DNA of 34,219 nt from Rhodococcus sp. (in: high G+C Gram-positive bacteria) (GTDB taxonomy: Bacteria; Actinomycetota; Actinomycetes; Mycobacteriales; Mycobacteriaceae). The stretch spans positions 1 through 34,219 of the forward strand of contig SEEV01000025.1 in NCBI GenBank assembly GCA_004211695.1. The letters are read 5' to 3'. The position numbers and the translations under genes were made by a program. This document shows positions 7,941-16,259 of this stretch, piece by piece; position 1 is the first letter of the stretch; the number at the start of each line of letters is the position of its first letter. A model generated the notes under the pieces. It was not told the DNA's origin. It worked only from the letters and a program-made list of their open reading frames with translations, and did no database searches.

Positions 7941-10225
7941 CGAGCTTCGTCGGCCGCGGCAATGAACTCCGCGAGGTCAAAGCGCACCTTCACAAGACGC
8001 GCTTGCTGACATTGACCGGGATCGGGGGAGTGGGCAAGACGCGAATTGCGAAATCCGCCGGACTGGCATTACAGCGCGCGTTTCGCGACGGGGTGTGGCT
8101 GACCGACCTCAATTTCGTTCAAGACAGCAGATTTGTTCAACAAGCGATCCAGGATTCGGTACCGGGACCGGGTACGGTGCTGTCGTTGGCCGAGCAACTC
8201 CGCGACAAGAATGTCCTGCTGATCTTCGACAACTGCGACACACTCACCACCGAAATCGGAGACCTCTCAGCGAGCCTGCTGGCCCAGTGTCCGAACGTGA
8301 GAATCATTGCAACATCAAGGACACCGTTGGACGTCAGCGCCGAATACGTTCTGACGATTCAGCCATTCCCCGCCGACGAAGCGCGGCCGGGCGCCGCGAG
8401 CGACGCGGCAGCTCTGTTTCGGGAACGCGCGCAGGCAGCCGGCGGGTGGACGTTCGACTCCGACCAGGAAGGCGACATCGTTGAGTTGTGCCGTCGTTTG
8501 GACGGACTTCCGCTGGCGATCGAGCTCGCCGCGTTGCGGACACGGACGATGTCGATCCAGGACATCGACGCCAGGCTCACCGATCGATTCGGGCTCCTTC
8601 ACGGCGGGCCCCGAGACGTCCATCCCCGCCACCGGAGCCTGTGGACGCTGCTCGCTTGGGCCTGGGATCAGTGCAGCACCGCGCAGAGATCGCTGTGGGC
8701 CCAGTTCTCCGTGTTCGTCGGTTCGGCCTCGCTGGACGCGGTAGACAACGTGTGCGACCTGGGCGACGAGGCTGACGTCGCCGAGGTTGTCGACGGTCTC
8801 GTTCAGCAGTCCATCTTGTCGCGGCGGCAATCGGGAAACGTTGTTCGGTTCCAGATGCTCGACACGATCCGCGAGTTCGGGGAATTGATGCTCGAGCGTG
8901 AGGCTGAGAACCTCCGACTCACCTCGTCTCACGCAGATCTGCGCGATCGACACATGCTGTTCTACTCGCGATTGGCGAGTCGTTCGGAGAGCGACTGGTT
9001 CGGCCCGAATCAGCAGCGCGCGAGCTCTGTTGTCGCCGAGGAGATTGCAAACATGCGCTCCGCGTTCGAATGGGCGCTCGAAACCGGTGAACACTGCGGA
9101 AAAGGCGCCGTGATGGTCGCCGACTTGTGGTTCTACTGGCTGGGGTGCGGGCACCTGAAGGAAGGCCGACTGTGGTCGGAGCATGCGTGGGATCGAGTGC
9201 ACAGTCTCGGCATACCGCACGAGGCGAGATCGCTGTGGACACTGGGGTGGAATCTGCTGATCACCGGAGAGGTTGATCGCGCGGAAGAGCATCTGCGGGA
9301 GTGTCTTTCGCAAGCCAGTCGACAAGCTGATGCACGCGCGGCCTCGTTCGGTACAGCGTTCCTGGGGGCAGTGTATTTCTTCCGGGACGATTTCGACGCG
9401 GGCGTCGGGCTGTACAGAACAGCGATATCGGAGGCGCGGCAGCGCGGCGACCAACTTGCTCTCGCCATGTTCTTGTATCAGCTGGGGGAGGCGTATTGCC
9501 TGTACCGGGAGTTCGACCTTGCCGATGAGTGCTGCCGCGAGTGCATCGCTGTCTGCGAGCGAAACGGTGATCAATGGTGTATCTCGTATGCCCGGTGGGT
9601 GCGGGCCCTCGCCGCCTATATGCAGGGCTCGTACGAACGTGCCGGGTCGATCGCGGGACGCGCGTTGGTGACGATGACGACGATCGACGATCAACTGGGC
9701 ATTGCCCTGATCGGTGAACTCCTTGCCTGGTTGGCCTCGGAGAGCGGCAAGTACCTGGAGGCGGCCACGCTGTTGGGTGCGACGCAGGCGTACTGGTCCG
9801 CGAGTGGTTCCTCCGTGATGGGGCTTCACAGGTTGATGCAGCACCGCGAAGTGTGCTTCGCGAAAGTTCAGGCTCATCTGGCGGATCGTGACGTCACACG
9901 TGCACTCGCGAAAGGCACGGCACTCGGCCTCGAGTGGATCGCCACACGATCGGGCTCGGAGATCGTCGACTTCGATACTGTCGGTCAGGGCGGTCGACGC
10001 ACTCCTTGGGATTCGAGTTCGTCACAGCTGCAACAGCTTACGCGACGGGAGCGGGAGATCGCCAACCTCGTTGCGCGCGGGTTGACCAACAAAGAGATTG
10101 CGGCACAATTGGTCATCGGTAAGCGCACGGTGGATACCCATGTCGCGCACGTTCTCGCGAAATGTGGGCTGCGGCGGCGATCGGAGATCGCCTCGCCGGT
10201 GGCCGCGAGTCCAGAGATGCCGTGA
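7937..10225 (+). CDS. ATPase-TPR LuxR-family transcriptional regulator (762 aa)
   Basis: Large signal-responsive regulator. It begins TSFVGRGNELREVK, then Walker A GIGGVGKT (28-35), a Walker-B-like LLIFDNCD (about 95-102), an AAA/NB-ARC-like region to about 330, helical TPR-like repeats (about 330-680) and a LuxR helix-turn-helix at about 701-751 (LTRREREIANLVARGLTNKEIA). The frame reads openly upstream of the GTG as HNISAEV, matching the linker found before this domain in kinase-ATPase-LuxR fusions. The annotated start is therefore probably an artefact of an upstream deletion. The GGAG before the GTG is too close to be an ideal ribosome site. It lies between two operons that share an operator and may respond to the pathway substrate. 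Target genes are unknown. Confidence 0.88.
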   Translation: MTSFVGRGNELREVKAHLHKTRLLTLTGIGGVGKTRIAKSAGLALQRAFRDGVWLTDLNFVQDSRFVQQAIQDSVPGPGTVLSLAEQLRDKNVLLIFDNCDTLTTEIGDLSASLLAQCPNVRIIATSRTPLDVSAEYVLTIQPFPADEARPGAASDAAALFRERAQAAGGWTFDSDQEGDIVELCRRLDGLPLAIELAALRTRTMSIQDIDARLTDRFGLLHGGPRDVHPRHRSLWTLLAWAWDQCSTAQRSLWAQFSVFVGSASLDAVDNVCDLGDEADVAEVVDGLVQQSILSRRQSGNVVRFQMLDTIREFGELMLEREAENLRLTSSHADLRDRHMLFYSRLASRSESDWFGPNQQRASSVVAEEIANMRSAFEWALETGEHCGKGAVMVADLWFYWLGCGHLKEGRLWSEHAWDRVHSLGIPHEARSLWTLGWNLLITGEVDRAEEHLRECLSQASRQADARAASFGTAFLGAVYFFRDDFDAGVGLYRTAISEARQRGDQLALAMFLYQLGEAYCLYREFDLADECCRECIAVCERNGDQWCISYARWVRALAAYMQGSYERAGSIAGRALVTMTTIDDQLGIALIGELLAWLASESGKYLEAATLLGATQAYWSASGSSVMGLHRLMQHREVCFAKVQAHLADRDVTRALAKGTALGLEWIATRSGSEIVDFDTVGQGGRRTPWDSSSSQLQQLTRREREIANLVARGLTNKEIAAQLVIGKRTVDTHVAHVLAKCGLRRRSEIASPVAASPEMP

Positions 10226-10272
10226 TCTCTGTGACCCACGGCCAGCGATGAGGCCATCTCCCACCCGATCAC

Positions 10273-10584
10273 TCATTTCCAGCGAATATGAGCGCGCACC
10301 CGACCGCCGTCGTCATCGATCCAGCCGTTCCTGCCGGCGTAATCGATCATCGCGGCGAATGCATGGTTCCACTCGCCGGTCCCGCGCCCATGGTTGCGGA
10401 GAAAGTCGATCCCGATCCAGAGATGTTCGCCCTCGACGGCACCCGCCCCCGCGGACGAAACGACCACGGTGACCTCGTCCCTGGACAGCCCGACCGCATC
10501 GACCGCCAGCTCGGTGAAGTTGTCCCCGTCGTCGAGACGGATCGACCGCTCGGGCCGCACAGCCTCGGTGATGACGACGATCAT
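10273..10584 (-). CDS. small soluble protein at the end of the amidase operon (103 aa)
   Basis: The ATG at 10584 overlaps the amidase stop (ATGA, 10581-10584), so it is translated with the amidase. Third codon positions are strongly G/C. The sequence alternates strand-like stretches ([28 protein letters not shown]) with charged loops and ends in a Trp/Gly-rich part (GEWNHAFAAMIDYAGRNGW). It has no membrane segment and no recognised domain. A role as an accessory or stabilising protein of the amidase or monooxygenase is suggested by position only. It converges on the LuxR gene with a 47-bp gap. Confidence 0.65.
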   Translation of the reverse strand: MIVVITEAVRPERSIRLDDGDNFTELAVDAVGLSRDEVTVVVSSAGAGAVEGEHLWIGIDFLRNHGRGTGEWNHAFAAMIDYAGRNGWIDDDGGRVRAHIRWK

Positions 10585-12032
10585 GACGACTCCCACAGAT
10601 TCGTGACATGCAAAGCCGGTCGACGGTCCGCCCACGGCCGGGCCTGCTCCAGTTGCGCCGCCAACCCGAGGAGGAGGTCTTCCCGGTAGATGTCCGCCCC
10701 GAACTGCACTCCGACAGGTAAGCCGTCGCCGGTCGTGCCGAGTGGAAGACTGATCGCCGGCGCACCCGTGACGTTGTACACAGCGCATGTCGGGTGCGGG
10801 GTGATGACGTGACGTACCCACTCCTGCGCGGTGATCGACTCGTCGTTCGCGTTGAATGTCCCGAGAGCAACCGGTGGTGTGATCGCGGTCGGCGTGACCA
10901 AGATGTCCCAGTCCGTCATGAATGCCGCCATCGTTCGGCTCACGGTGTTGTTCGTCGAGAAGGCGCGGGCGAGGTCGATCGGTGTCATCGCGCGGCCGGC
11001 CTCGGCGCACGCGATTGTCGTTGCTTCGAAGAGATCCGGGCTCAACCCGACACCGAGCGCCTCACCGAGCGGGACCACGTCGGCTGCGGTGCCCGCGCAG
11101 AAGGTGACGGTCAGCGCCGCGAGGAACTCCTCCCAATCCAGCTTGGGCGCAACGGTCTCGACGTGATGTCCCAGATCGGACAGCAGTTGACAGGTGGACT
11201 CCATCGTCCGAATGACATCTGGATGTACGGAGCGGTCGCTCCACGAGTCCGCGCACACCGCGATGCGCAGCGGGGGCCGCTGTGTTCGCATCTCCTCGAG
11301 GTACGGCCGGGCGGGAACAGACGCGCCGTACTTCTCGCCTGGCATGTTTCCGTGCACGGCGTCGAGCAATGCCGCCGCATCCCGCACCGTCCGGGTGATG
11401 GCGAACTCGGCCACGTTGCCGTAGAAGGCTTCTTGCATGTTCGGCCCGATCGGAATCCTCCCACGGCTGGGCTTGAGGCCGACTGTTCCGGTATGGCTTG
11501 CGGGAATGCGGATCGACCCGGCACCGTCGTTGGCGTGGGCGATAGGGACCGCTCCCGCGGCAACCAGTGCGGCTGACCCGCCGCTCGAGCCACCGGGACT
11601 CTTGGCCGGATCCCACGGATTCAATGTGGCCCCACCCAGCAACGGCTCGGTGGTGGGGCACAGCGCGAACTCGGGGATCTTCGTGGTGCCGACCGCGCCG
11701 AGCCCGGCCCGGCGGAACCGGGCCATCAACTCCGAGTCGTGATCGAACACCATCCCGCCCGACAGTGCGCGGCTGCCCAAATGCAACGGCACTCCCGCGG
11801 CGTGGCAGCAGAGATCCTTGAGCACGAAGGGAACTCCGGCGAACACGCCCTCGGCGGAGGCGTCCAACGGCGACTTCCACGGCCCTTCCACGCTGGCGTG
11901 CAGCCGTTCGTTCGCGAGTTCGACGGCCTTCACACCGGCCTCGTGCACATCCGACGGCTGCACCTCGCCCGAGCGGACCAACTCCGCCAGCCCGGTGGCG
12001 TCGCGGGACGCATACTCCTCGATCGTCAACAT
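10581..12032 (-). CDS. amidase-signature family hydrolase (483 aa)
   Basis: Cytoplasmic amide hydrolase of the amidase signature family. The Ser-cisSer-Lys triad is visible: K72 in FVLKD, the cis-serine in PGGSSGGS (149/150), and the nucleophile S173 in [11 protein letters not shown]. The Asn-Asp-Gly-Ala form of the last motif recalls amidases of the 6-aminohexanoate cyclic dimer hydrolase type more than the usual TDGGGS. Start: ATG at 12032, which overlaps the stop of the NTF2-like gene by one base (TGATG); an extension upstream would overlap that gene. It would cut an amide or lactam intermediate made by the monooxygenase step; the exact amide is not determinable. The following small gene overlaps by 4 bases. 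Confidence 0.92.
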   Translation of the reverse strand: MLTIEEYASRDATGLAELVRSGEVQPSDVHEAGVKAVELANERLHASVEGPWKSPLDASAEGVFAGVPFVLKDLCCHAAGVPLHLGSRALSGGMVFDHDSELMARFRRAGLGAVGTTKIPEFALCPTTEPLLGGATLNPWDPAKSPGGSSGGSAALVAAGAVPIAHANDGAGSIRIPASHTGTVGLKPSRGRIPIGPNMQEAFYGNVAEFAITRTVRDAAALLDAVHGNMPGEKYGASVPARPYLEEMRTQRPPLRIAVCADSWSDRSVHPDVIRTMESTCQLLSDLGHHVETVAPKLDWEEFLAALTVTFCAGTAADVVPLGEALGVGLSPDLFEATTIACAEAGRAMTPIDLARAFSTNNTVSRTMAAFMTDWDILVTPTAITPPVALGTFNANDESITAQEWVRHVITPHPTCAVYNVTGAPAISLPLGTTGDGLPVGVQFGADIYREDLLLGLAAQLEQARPWADRRPALHVTNLWESS

Positions 12033-12436
12033 CAGTACGACACCTCGGCCGGAATGTGCGCTCCGATACGGGTCCAGATGTCGCGGTGCATCAACCACGA
12101 CCCGTCGTCCTGGCGGATATGGACGACGATGTAGTTGCTGTGGACTTCGGATCCGGCGGCGAACTCGCCGATCGCACGTCCCTCTTCGACCGCGACGGTG
12201 TCGCCGATGGTCAGTTCGACGTCCTCGAGTGTTTGCGCGACCAGTCCCGCCGCCAGCCAATGGCCGAACTCCTCAGCGATCGCGTCGCGCCCGCCCACCG
12301 AGCGCCCGTCGGGGGTGAGCAGCGTGCCCGTATCGGTGTACAGCGACGCGAACAACGCTGGATCCCGGTCCTCGATGGCGCGCACCACGCTGCGATGGAC
12401 GTCGGCCAGTTCCTCACGATCGAACGTCGACATCAT
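12032..12436 (-). CDS. NTF2-like / SnoaL-like protein (134 aa)
   Basis: Small alpha+beta-barrel fold protein. The pattern is typical of the NTF2-like superfamily: an N-terminal helix (DREELADVHRSVVRAIEDRD), LFASLYTDTGTLLTPDGRSVGGRDAIAEEF, then strands ending in GSWLMHRDIWT. Members act as isomerases, dehydratases or small subunits, and many bind small hydrophobic ligands. The ATG at 12436 overlaps the monooxygenase stop (ATGA), and its own stop overlaps the amidase start. The strict packing says it works in the same step, perhaps on the monooxygenase product. The activity is not predictable. Confidence 0.85.
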   Translation of the reverse strand: MMSTFDREELADVHRSVVRAIEDRDPALFASLYTDTGTLLTPDGRSVGGRDAIAEEFGHWLAAGLVAQTLEDVELTIGDTVAVEEGRAIGEFAAGSEVHSNYIVVHIRQDDGSWLMHRDIWTRIGAHIPAEVSY

Positions 12437-13598
12437 CCCACCATCTCTTCGGCGTTCTCGGTCTCGTAGCTCGGCCGCTGCCGCGGATCGCCCGGCAACA
12501 GGCCGACCGGGCCGGTGCGGACCACTCCCGCAGGGTTGCTGAAATACGGAATCACATACCGGCCGAAGTTCTCGATCGACTGCATCCGCTCCTCGTGGCT
12601 GCCGCCGTCGATGCGCAGCACGATCTCGTCCGACCCCATGTCGGCGACACGCTGAACCTGTTCGACGCAATGAGCGGGGTCACCGACCAGCACGGTCGGG
12701 CCACATGTCCGCAGCCATTCCGCGTCGTCGGCATGCTTGCGCAGTTGTCCGATACGGGAGAACTCGCCGTACTGCTCGGGCGACCGCTCGGCGAGCTGCA
12801 CATAGACGTCGTTGATGATCATCTGTGCGAACTTCAACAGATCGGCCTCGGCGAGAGCCAGCGCCTCGTCGGTTGTCGCGGCACACCGCGCCGACATGAC
12901 GCTGCTGGCCGCTGACTTGATCGCGTAGCGGCCGACGGGCGACACCTCATTGTCGGGCACGGAGTTGTACGCGTCGAGGTTCGCCTGCAGGACCTCCCAG
13001 CCCAGGTACGCGTCGGAGGTGATCATGCCCAGACCGTTGCGGCGAGCGTCGGCGGCGGACTCCACGCTCTGAACGATCTTGTACAAGGGGGATGCGGCGC
13101 CTGCAGAGACTTGGGGCTCAGCCGCCGTTCCGGGATCGTGCCCCAGTGGGGACCGTCATGGCTGAACGTGTCATCGCTCAGCGCGCGGACGATGAGGTCG
13201 AGGGCCTCCTCGGACCTGCCGCGGGTCTCCTCGAGGGAGACACCGAACGCATCCAGCTGTAGCAAAGTGTTCCCGCGGGCAGTCGTCAGCTCGACGCGGC
13301 CGTTGGAGAGCAGGTCGGTGGTCGCCGTCTGCTCCGCGACCAGGATCGGATGGATGACGGAGGTCAGTCGGCTCATGTATCGCAGACGAATCCGGTTGGT
13401 ACGCATCGCGACCGCGGTGAACAGGCACTCCGGCGCCGACGTCACGCACATATCATTGAAGAAGTGGTGCTCGGAAGTTCCCCAACCGTAGAAGCCCATC
13501 TCCTCGGCGAAGACGGCTTCATCCACCATGTCGCGATAGCGCCGATGGTGCGTCGTGCCGGGCTCGGTTGCACATTCGCTCATCATGATGAATCTCAT
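12433..13598 (-). pseudogene. luciferase-like flavin-dependent monooxygenase, interrupted by a one-base frameshift
   Basis: LLM-class, bacterial-luciferase-fold oxygenase using reduced flavin from a separate reductase. The N-terminal frame (13598 down to about 13090) gives about 170 residues with EEMGFYGWGTSEHHF, IRLRYMSRLTSVIHPILVAEQ and LLSNGRVELTTARGN, typical of the family. The rest (LYKIVQSVESAADARRNGLG onward, 216 residues) continues in a different frame. The break maps to a run of five G on the + strand (13087-13091): one more G would restore HPPLYKIVQ and one continuous protein of 388 residues. It could be a sequencing error or a real inactivating or phase-variable change. AGGAG lies 6 bases before the ATG at 13598. 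It heads the operon with the NTF2-like protein and amidase and is the likely partner of the flavin reductase at 6215. Confidence 0.85.
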
Positions 13599-13629
13599 CG
13601 AAATCTCCTCGGTTGGTTTGCGCCTCTAT

Positions 13630-13649
13630 CGGCACGTTCAAGCGTGCCG
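13630..13649. promoter_or_regulatory. leader hairpin upstream of the monooxygenase operon
   Basis: CGGCACG (13630-13636) pairs with CGTGCCG (13643-13649) around TTCAAG. It lies 32 bases upstream of the start codon, inside the probable untranslated leader. It could affect mRNA stability or attenuation. The role is a guess from position. Confidence 0.3.
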
Positions 13650-13665
13650 CTGTCGGGCTCGGCGC

Positions 13666-13684
13666 GAATCCGTCATTGTGCGGA
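13666..13684. promoter_or_regulatory. 19-bp operator-like sequence, copy 2
   Basis: Exact repeat of the sequence at 6043-6061, with the TCCG-N8-CGGA inverted core. It sits 68 bp upstream of the monooxygenase start codon, close to where the promoter should be. Identity over 19 bases in two promoters of functionally linked genes is unlikely by chance. Confidence 0.6.
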
Positions 13685-13718
13685 GTAAGTACTGAACTCC
13701 CTCGCAGCGATGGGAAAT

Positions 13719-13728
13719 ATCCGTACAA
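13719..13728. promoter_or_regulatory. ATCCGTACAA half-site
   Basis: The same ten bases are found at 6129-6138 in the other operator region. They resemble one half of the main operator (TCCGCACAA) and lie 35 bp upstream of copy 2. It may be a second binding site for the same regulator. Confidence 0.4.
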
Positions 13729-13739
13729 ATGAACCTGCA

Positions 13740-13880
13740 TCGCATCGCTGCCGCGTTCTCCTCGTCGATCGGGCTCATGCCCATGTTCCGGCCGTTGATC
13801 GTGCTGGATCCGGTGATGTCGAGCCATCGGGTGAGGAAGGGCTCGCCGAGGTCGACCTTCCACTGAATCGGCTGTTGCAA
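13740..13880 (-). pseudogene. remnant of an unidentified coding sequence
   Basis: On the minus strand from about 13880, a short frame has very strong G/C third positions and a protein-like sequence (QWKVDLGEPFLTRWLD, then ITGSSTINGRNMGMSP, then IDEENAAAMR). The bias ends near 13740, where the monooxygenase promoter begins. In-frame stops flank it (one lies 8 codons upstream), and an out-of-frame ATG at 13920 reads into the same region. It looks like a decayed or frameshifted gene of which only about 45 codons remain. I cannot assign the family. It separates the MHS carrier gene from the monooxygenase operon. Confidence 0.4.
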
Positions 13881-13929
13881 CCTCTGGCCGGTACCGGCTC
13901 ACTCTGGATTGTGGCGCGCATCAGCTGGA

Positions 13930-15369
13930 TCAGCTGCGTGCGGCCGCAACGGCGTCACGGGCGTCGTCCAGATCGCGGTTGATCGGGTCCGGGGTGATGT
14001 AGGTGGTGCCGATCGTGATCAGCGTCAGGAGGCACAGGTACCCGGCGATGAACATCCACGAGCCCAGTCCGGCGCCGGGGACGTCCGGGCCGCCGTCGGA
14101 GGCGACGACAGTCGCGATGATCCAGGCGCCGATCAGGGGTGCGATACCGCCAGAGAGCACCGCGGAGACCTCACGGGCGACGGAAACTCCGAGGTAGCGC
14201 TGCCGGGATCCGAACAGCTCGCACATGAACGCACTCTGCGAGCCGAACATCCCCCAGGTCCCGATCCCGAGCGCCAACGAGATGACGACGATGGTCAGCA
14301 CCACGCTGCCCTGGCTCAGCGCCCACCAGATCGGGAACGCGGACACCAGCTGGAAATAGGCGAAGGCGCGGTAGGTCGTGACCCGGCCGAACCGATCGGA
14401 GAGCTTACCGGCGATCGGGATCACGATCGCGCCGAGGGAGGCGGCGAAGACCAGGGAGAGGGCACCGATGGGGCCCTTGATGCCGACCGCGGCACTGGTG
14501 ACGTAGGCGACCGCGAGGGCCTGGTATATCGAGGACGAGCCGTTCTCCGCCAGGCGAAGACCGATGCCCCGCAGCAGGGACGGGCGAGAATGCTCGAGCA
14601 GGTTGTGCAGCGGCCGCTCGTCGATCTGATCGCGGACCTCGAGCTTCTTGAAGGTCGGTGACTCCTTCAGGTTGACCCGCAGGTACATCGCGACGCCGAG
14701 GATGACGACGCTGGCCAGGAACGGTACCCGCCAGAGCCAGGTATCGGTGATATCGCTGTGGCCGCGGTAGACGAGGAAGTAGACGAGGGCGGCGGTGACG
14801 GTGCCGACCTGCACGCCGAGGAACGGCAGTGAGGCGTAGAAGCCGCGCTTCTTCGGCGGGGAGTACTCGGTCATCAGGATCGAGGCGCCGGCCATTTCGG
14901 CGCCGGCGCCGAGACCCTGGACTATGCGTAGGAGGATCAGCAGCATCGGGGCGAGCATGCCCACTCCGCCGGAGTACCAGTCGCCTTCGCTGCCGTGGTA
15001 GGTCGGCAACAGGCCGATGCAGGTGCTGGCCACGCCCATCATGATGATGGTGGCCATCAGCACGAACTTACGGCCCAATCGGTCACCGAGCCGGCCGAAG
15101 AGCACGCCGCCGAGCGGGCGGACCGCGAAGCCGATGAAGTACGTGGCGAAACTCAGGACCAGCCCGGTCGAGGCATTGCTGCTGGGGAAGAACAGCGGCC
15201 CGAACACCAGCGCGGACGCCAGGCTGTAGAGGGCGAAGTCGTAGTACTCGAGGGCGCTTCCCACCGAGGCGCCCCACGCTGCTTTGCGGAGGTCTTTCGT
15301 GGTGACCACCGGGATGTCCGTGTGGGCTTCGGGGTCAGCCGTGGACAGTGATCGTGGATTGAGGGTCAT
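13930..15369 (-). CDS. MFS transporter, metabolite:H+ symporter (MHS) type, 479 aa
   Basis: Proton-coupled uptake carrier of the inner membrane. The N-terminus has the MHS-type start AAWGASVGSALEYYDFALYSLAS, followed by the loop 2-3 motif GRLGDRLGRKFVLM and RIVQGLGAGAEMAGASILMTEYSP. About twelve hydrophobic helices fit the length. The central loop (LKESPTFKKLEVRDQ) is hydrophilic, as usual. Relatives take up organic acids such as shikimate, ketoglutarate or aromatic acids. It is the third gene after the CoA-transferase and enoyl-CoA hydratase (53 bp gap) and likely imports that operon's substrate. No strong ribosome site is visible before the ATG. Confidence 0.92.
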   Translation of the reverse strand: MTLNPRSLSTADPEAHTDIPVVTTKDLRKAAWGASVGSALEYYDFALYSLASALVFGPLFFPSSNASTGLVLSFATYFIGFAVRPLGGVLFGRLGDRLGRKFVLMATIIMMGVASTCIGLLPTYHGSEGDWYSGGVGMLAPMLLILLRIVQGLGAGAEMAGASILMTEYSPPKKRGFYASLPFLGVQVGTVTAALVYFLVYRGHSDITDTWLWRVPFLASVVILGVAMYLRVNLKESPTFKKLEVRDQIDERPLHNLLEHSRPSLLRGIGLRLAENGSSSIYQALAVAYVTSAAVGIKGPIGALSLVFAASLGAIVIPIAGKLSDRFGRVTTYRAFAYFQLVSAFPIWWALSQGSVVLTIVVISLALGIGTWGMFGSQSAFMCELFGSRQRYLGVSVAREVSAVLSGGIAPLIGAWIIATVVASDGGPDVPGAGLGSWMFIAGYLCLLTLITIGTTYITPDPINRDLDDARDAVAAARS

Positions 15370-15422
15370 GGTCTGCCAATCCGGTAGAGGGATCTGCTGA
15401 GTAGCGAGAAGGACTACGGGGC

Positions 15423-16259
15423 TTACGAGTTGGTGAAGATGGGGGTGGTCTTGTTCTGGAAGGCGGTGACTCCGACTGCGAAATCATCGGTTGACGCGGT
15501 GAATCCGCTGGCGAGGGCTTCGAGGATGGCGGACGGGGCACCGGCTGCGGCCGCGTCGACGAGCTGCTTGCTGACTTGTACTGCGGCGGGGGAGCCTTCG
15601 AGGATGCGATCGACGATCTCGTCGGTTGCCGAGTCGATGCCATCACGGTCGGCGACCGCGGTGAGCAGACCCCACGCCAGCGCCGTCTCGGCATCGAGTT
15701 GTCGGCGGGTGAAGATGAGCTCCTTGGCCCGGGCGGCGCCGATCACGTTGGTCAGCCGCTCGGTCCCGCCCCAGCCGGGAATGGTGCCGAGACTGGTTTC
15801 GGGAAGTCCGAGACGGGCAGTGGTGGTGCCGACCCGCAGGTCGCATGCGAGGGCGAGTTCGAGTCCTCCGCCGACGGCGATCCCGTCGACAACCGCGATC
15901 GTCGGTGGGCGCAGCTGGGCGAGGAAGTTGAACACGCGGTGGCCCTCGGCGATCCAGCGCTTCCACATCTGGGCGGGGGTGAACTGTGCGAACTGGGTGA
16001 TGTCGGCGCCGACGCAGAACGCCTTGTCGCCGGCGGTTTTCAACAACACCATCTGTGCGTCGGAGTGCTCGACGGCCCGCAATTCGGTGTAGAGGTCGTC
16101 GAGGAGTTCGAGGGTGAGGGCGTTGAGTTTGCGCGGACGGTCGATCAGGACGGTCGCCACGCGGCCGTCCCGGTCCCAGCTCACGTCGATGCGGCCGGCG
16201 TCGGTGCTTATGTCGGTGGAGTTCACGGTAAGGTCCTCGGTCGAGTTGTGCACGGTCAT
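15423..16259 (-). CDS. enoyl-CoA hydratase/isomerase family protein (278 aa)
   Basis: Crotonase-fold enzyme acting on a CoA thioester. Oxyanion-hole segments are FCVGADI (81-87) and GIAVGGGLELALACD (126-140). Both acidic residues used by hydratases are present: E134 in GGGLE and E154 in GLPETSLGT. This supports genuine hydratase activity rather than a diverged function. Residues 1-25 are an unconserved, Thr/Ser-rich lead. The ATG at 16259 overlaps the CoA-transferase stop (ATGA). The MHS carrier follows. Reaction: addition of water to an enoyl-CoA made from the acid activated by the preceding CoA-transferase; the chain is not identifiable. Confidence 0.92.
   Translation of the reverse strand: MTVHNSTEDLTVNSTDISTDAGRIDVSWDRDGRVATVLIDRPRKLNALTLELLDDLYTELRAVEHSDAQMVLLKTAGDKAFCVGADITQFAQFTPAQMWKRWIAEGHRVFNFLAQLRPPTIAVVDGIAVGGGLELALACDLRVGTTTARLGLPETSLGTIPGWGGTERLTNVIGAARAKELIFTRRQLDAETALAWGLLTAVADRDGIDSATDEIVDRILEGSPAAVQVSKQLVDAAAAGAPSAILEALASGFTASTDDFAVGVTAFQNKTTPIFTNS

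Noticed and set aside
8315..9877. 520-codon minus-strand frame opposite the LuxR-type regulator
   Set aside because: Antisense shadow; the + strand has Walker A, TPR-like and LuxR HTH regions throughout.
12032..12670. Longer N-terminus for the NTF2-like protein
   Set aside because: The extension overlaps the monooxygenase C-terminus in another frame and reads Arg-rich; the ATGA overlap at 12433-12436 fixes the start.
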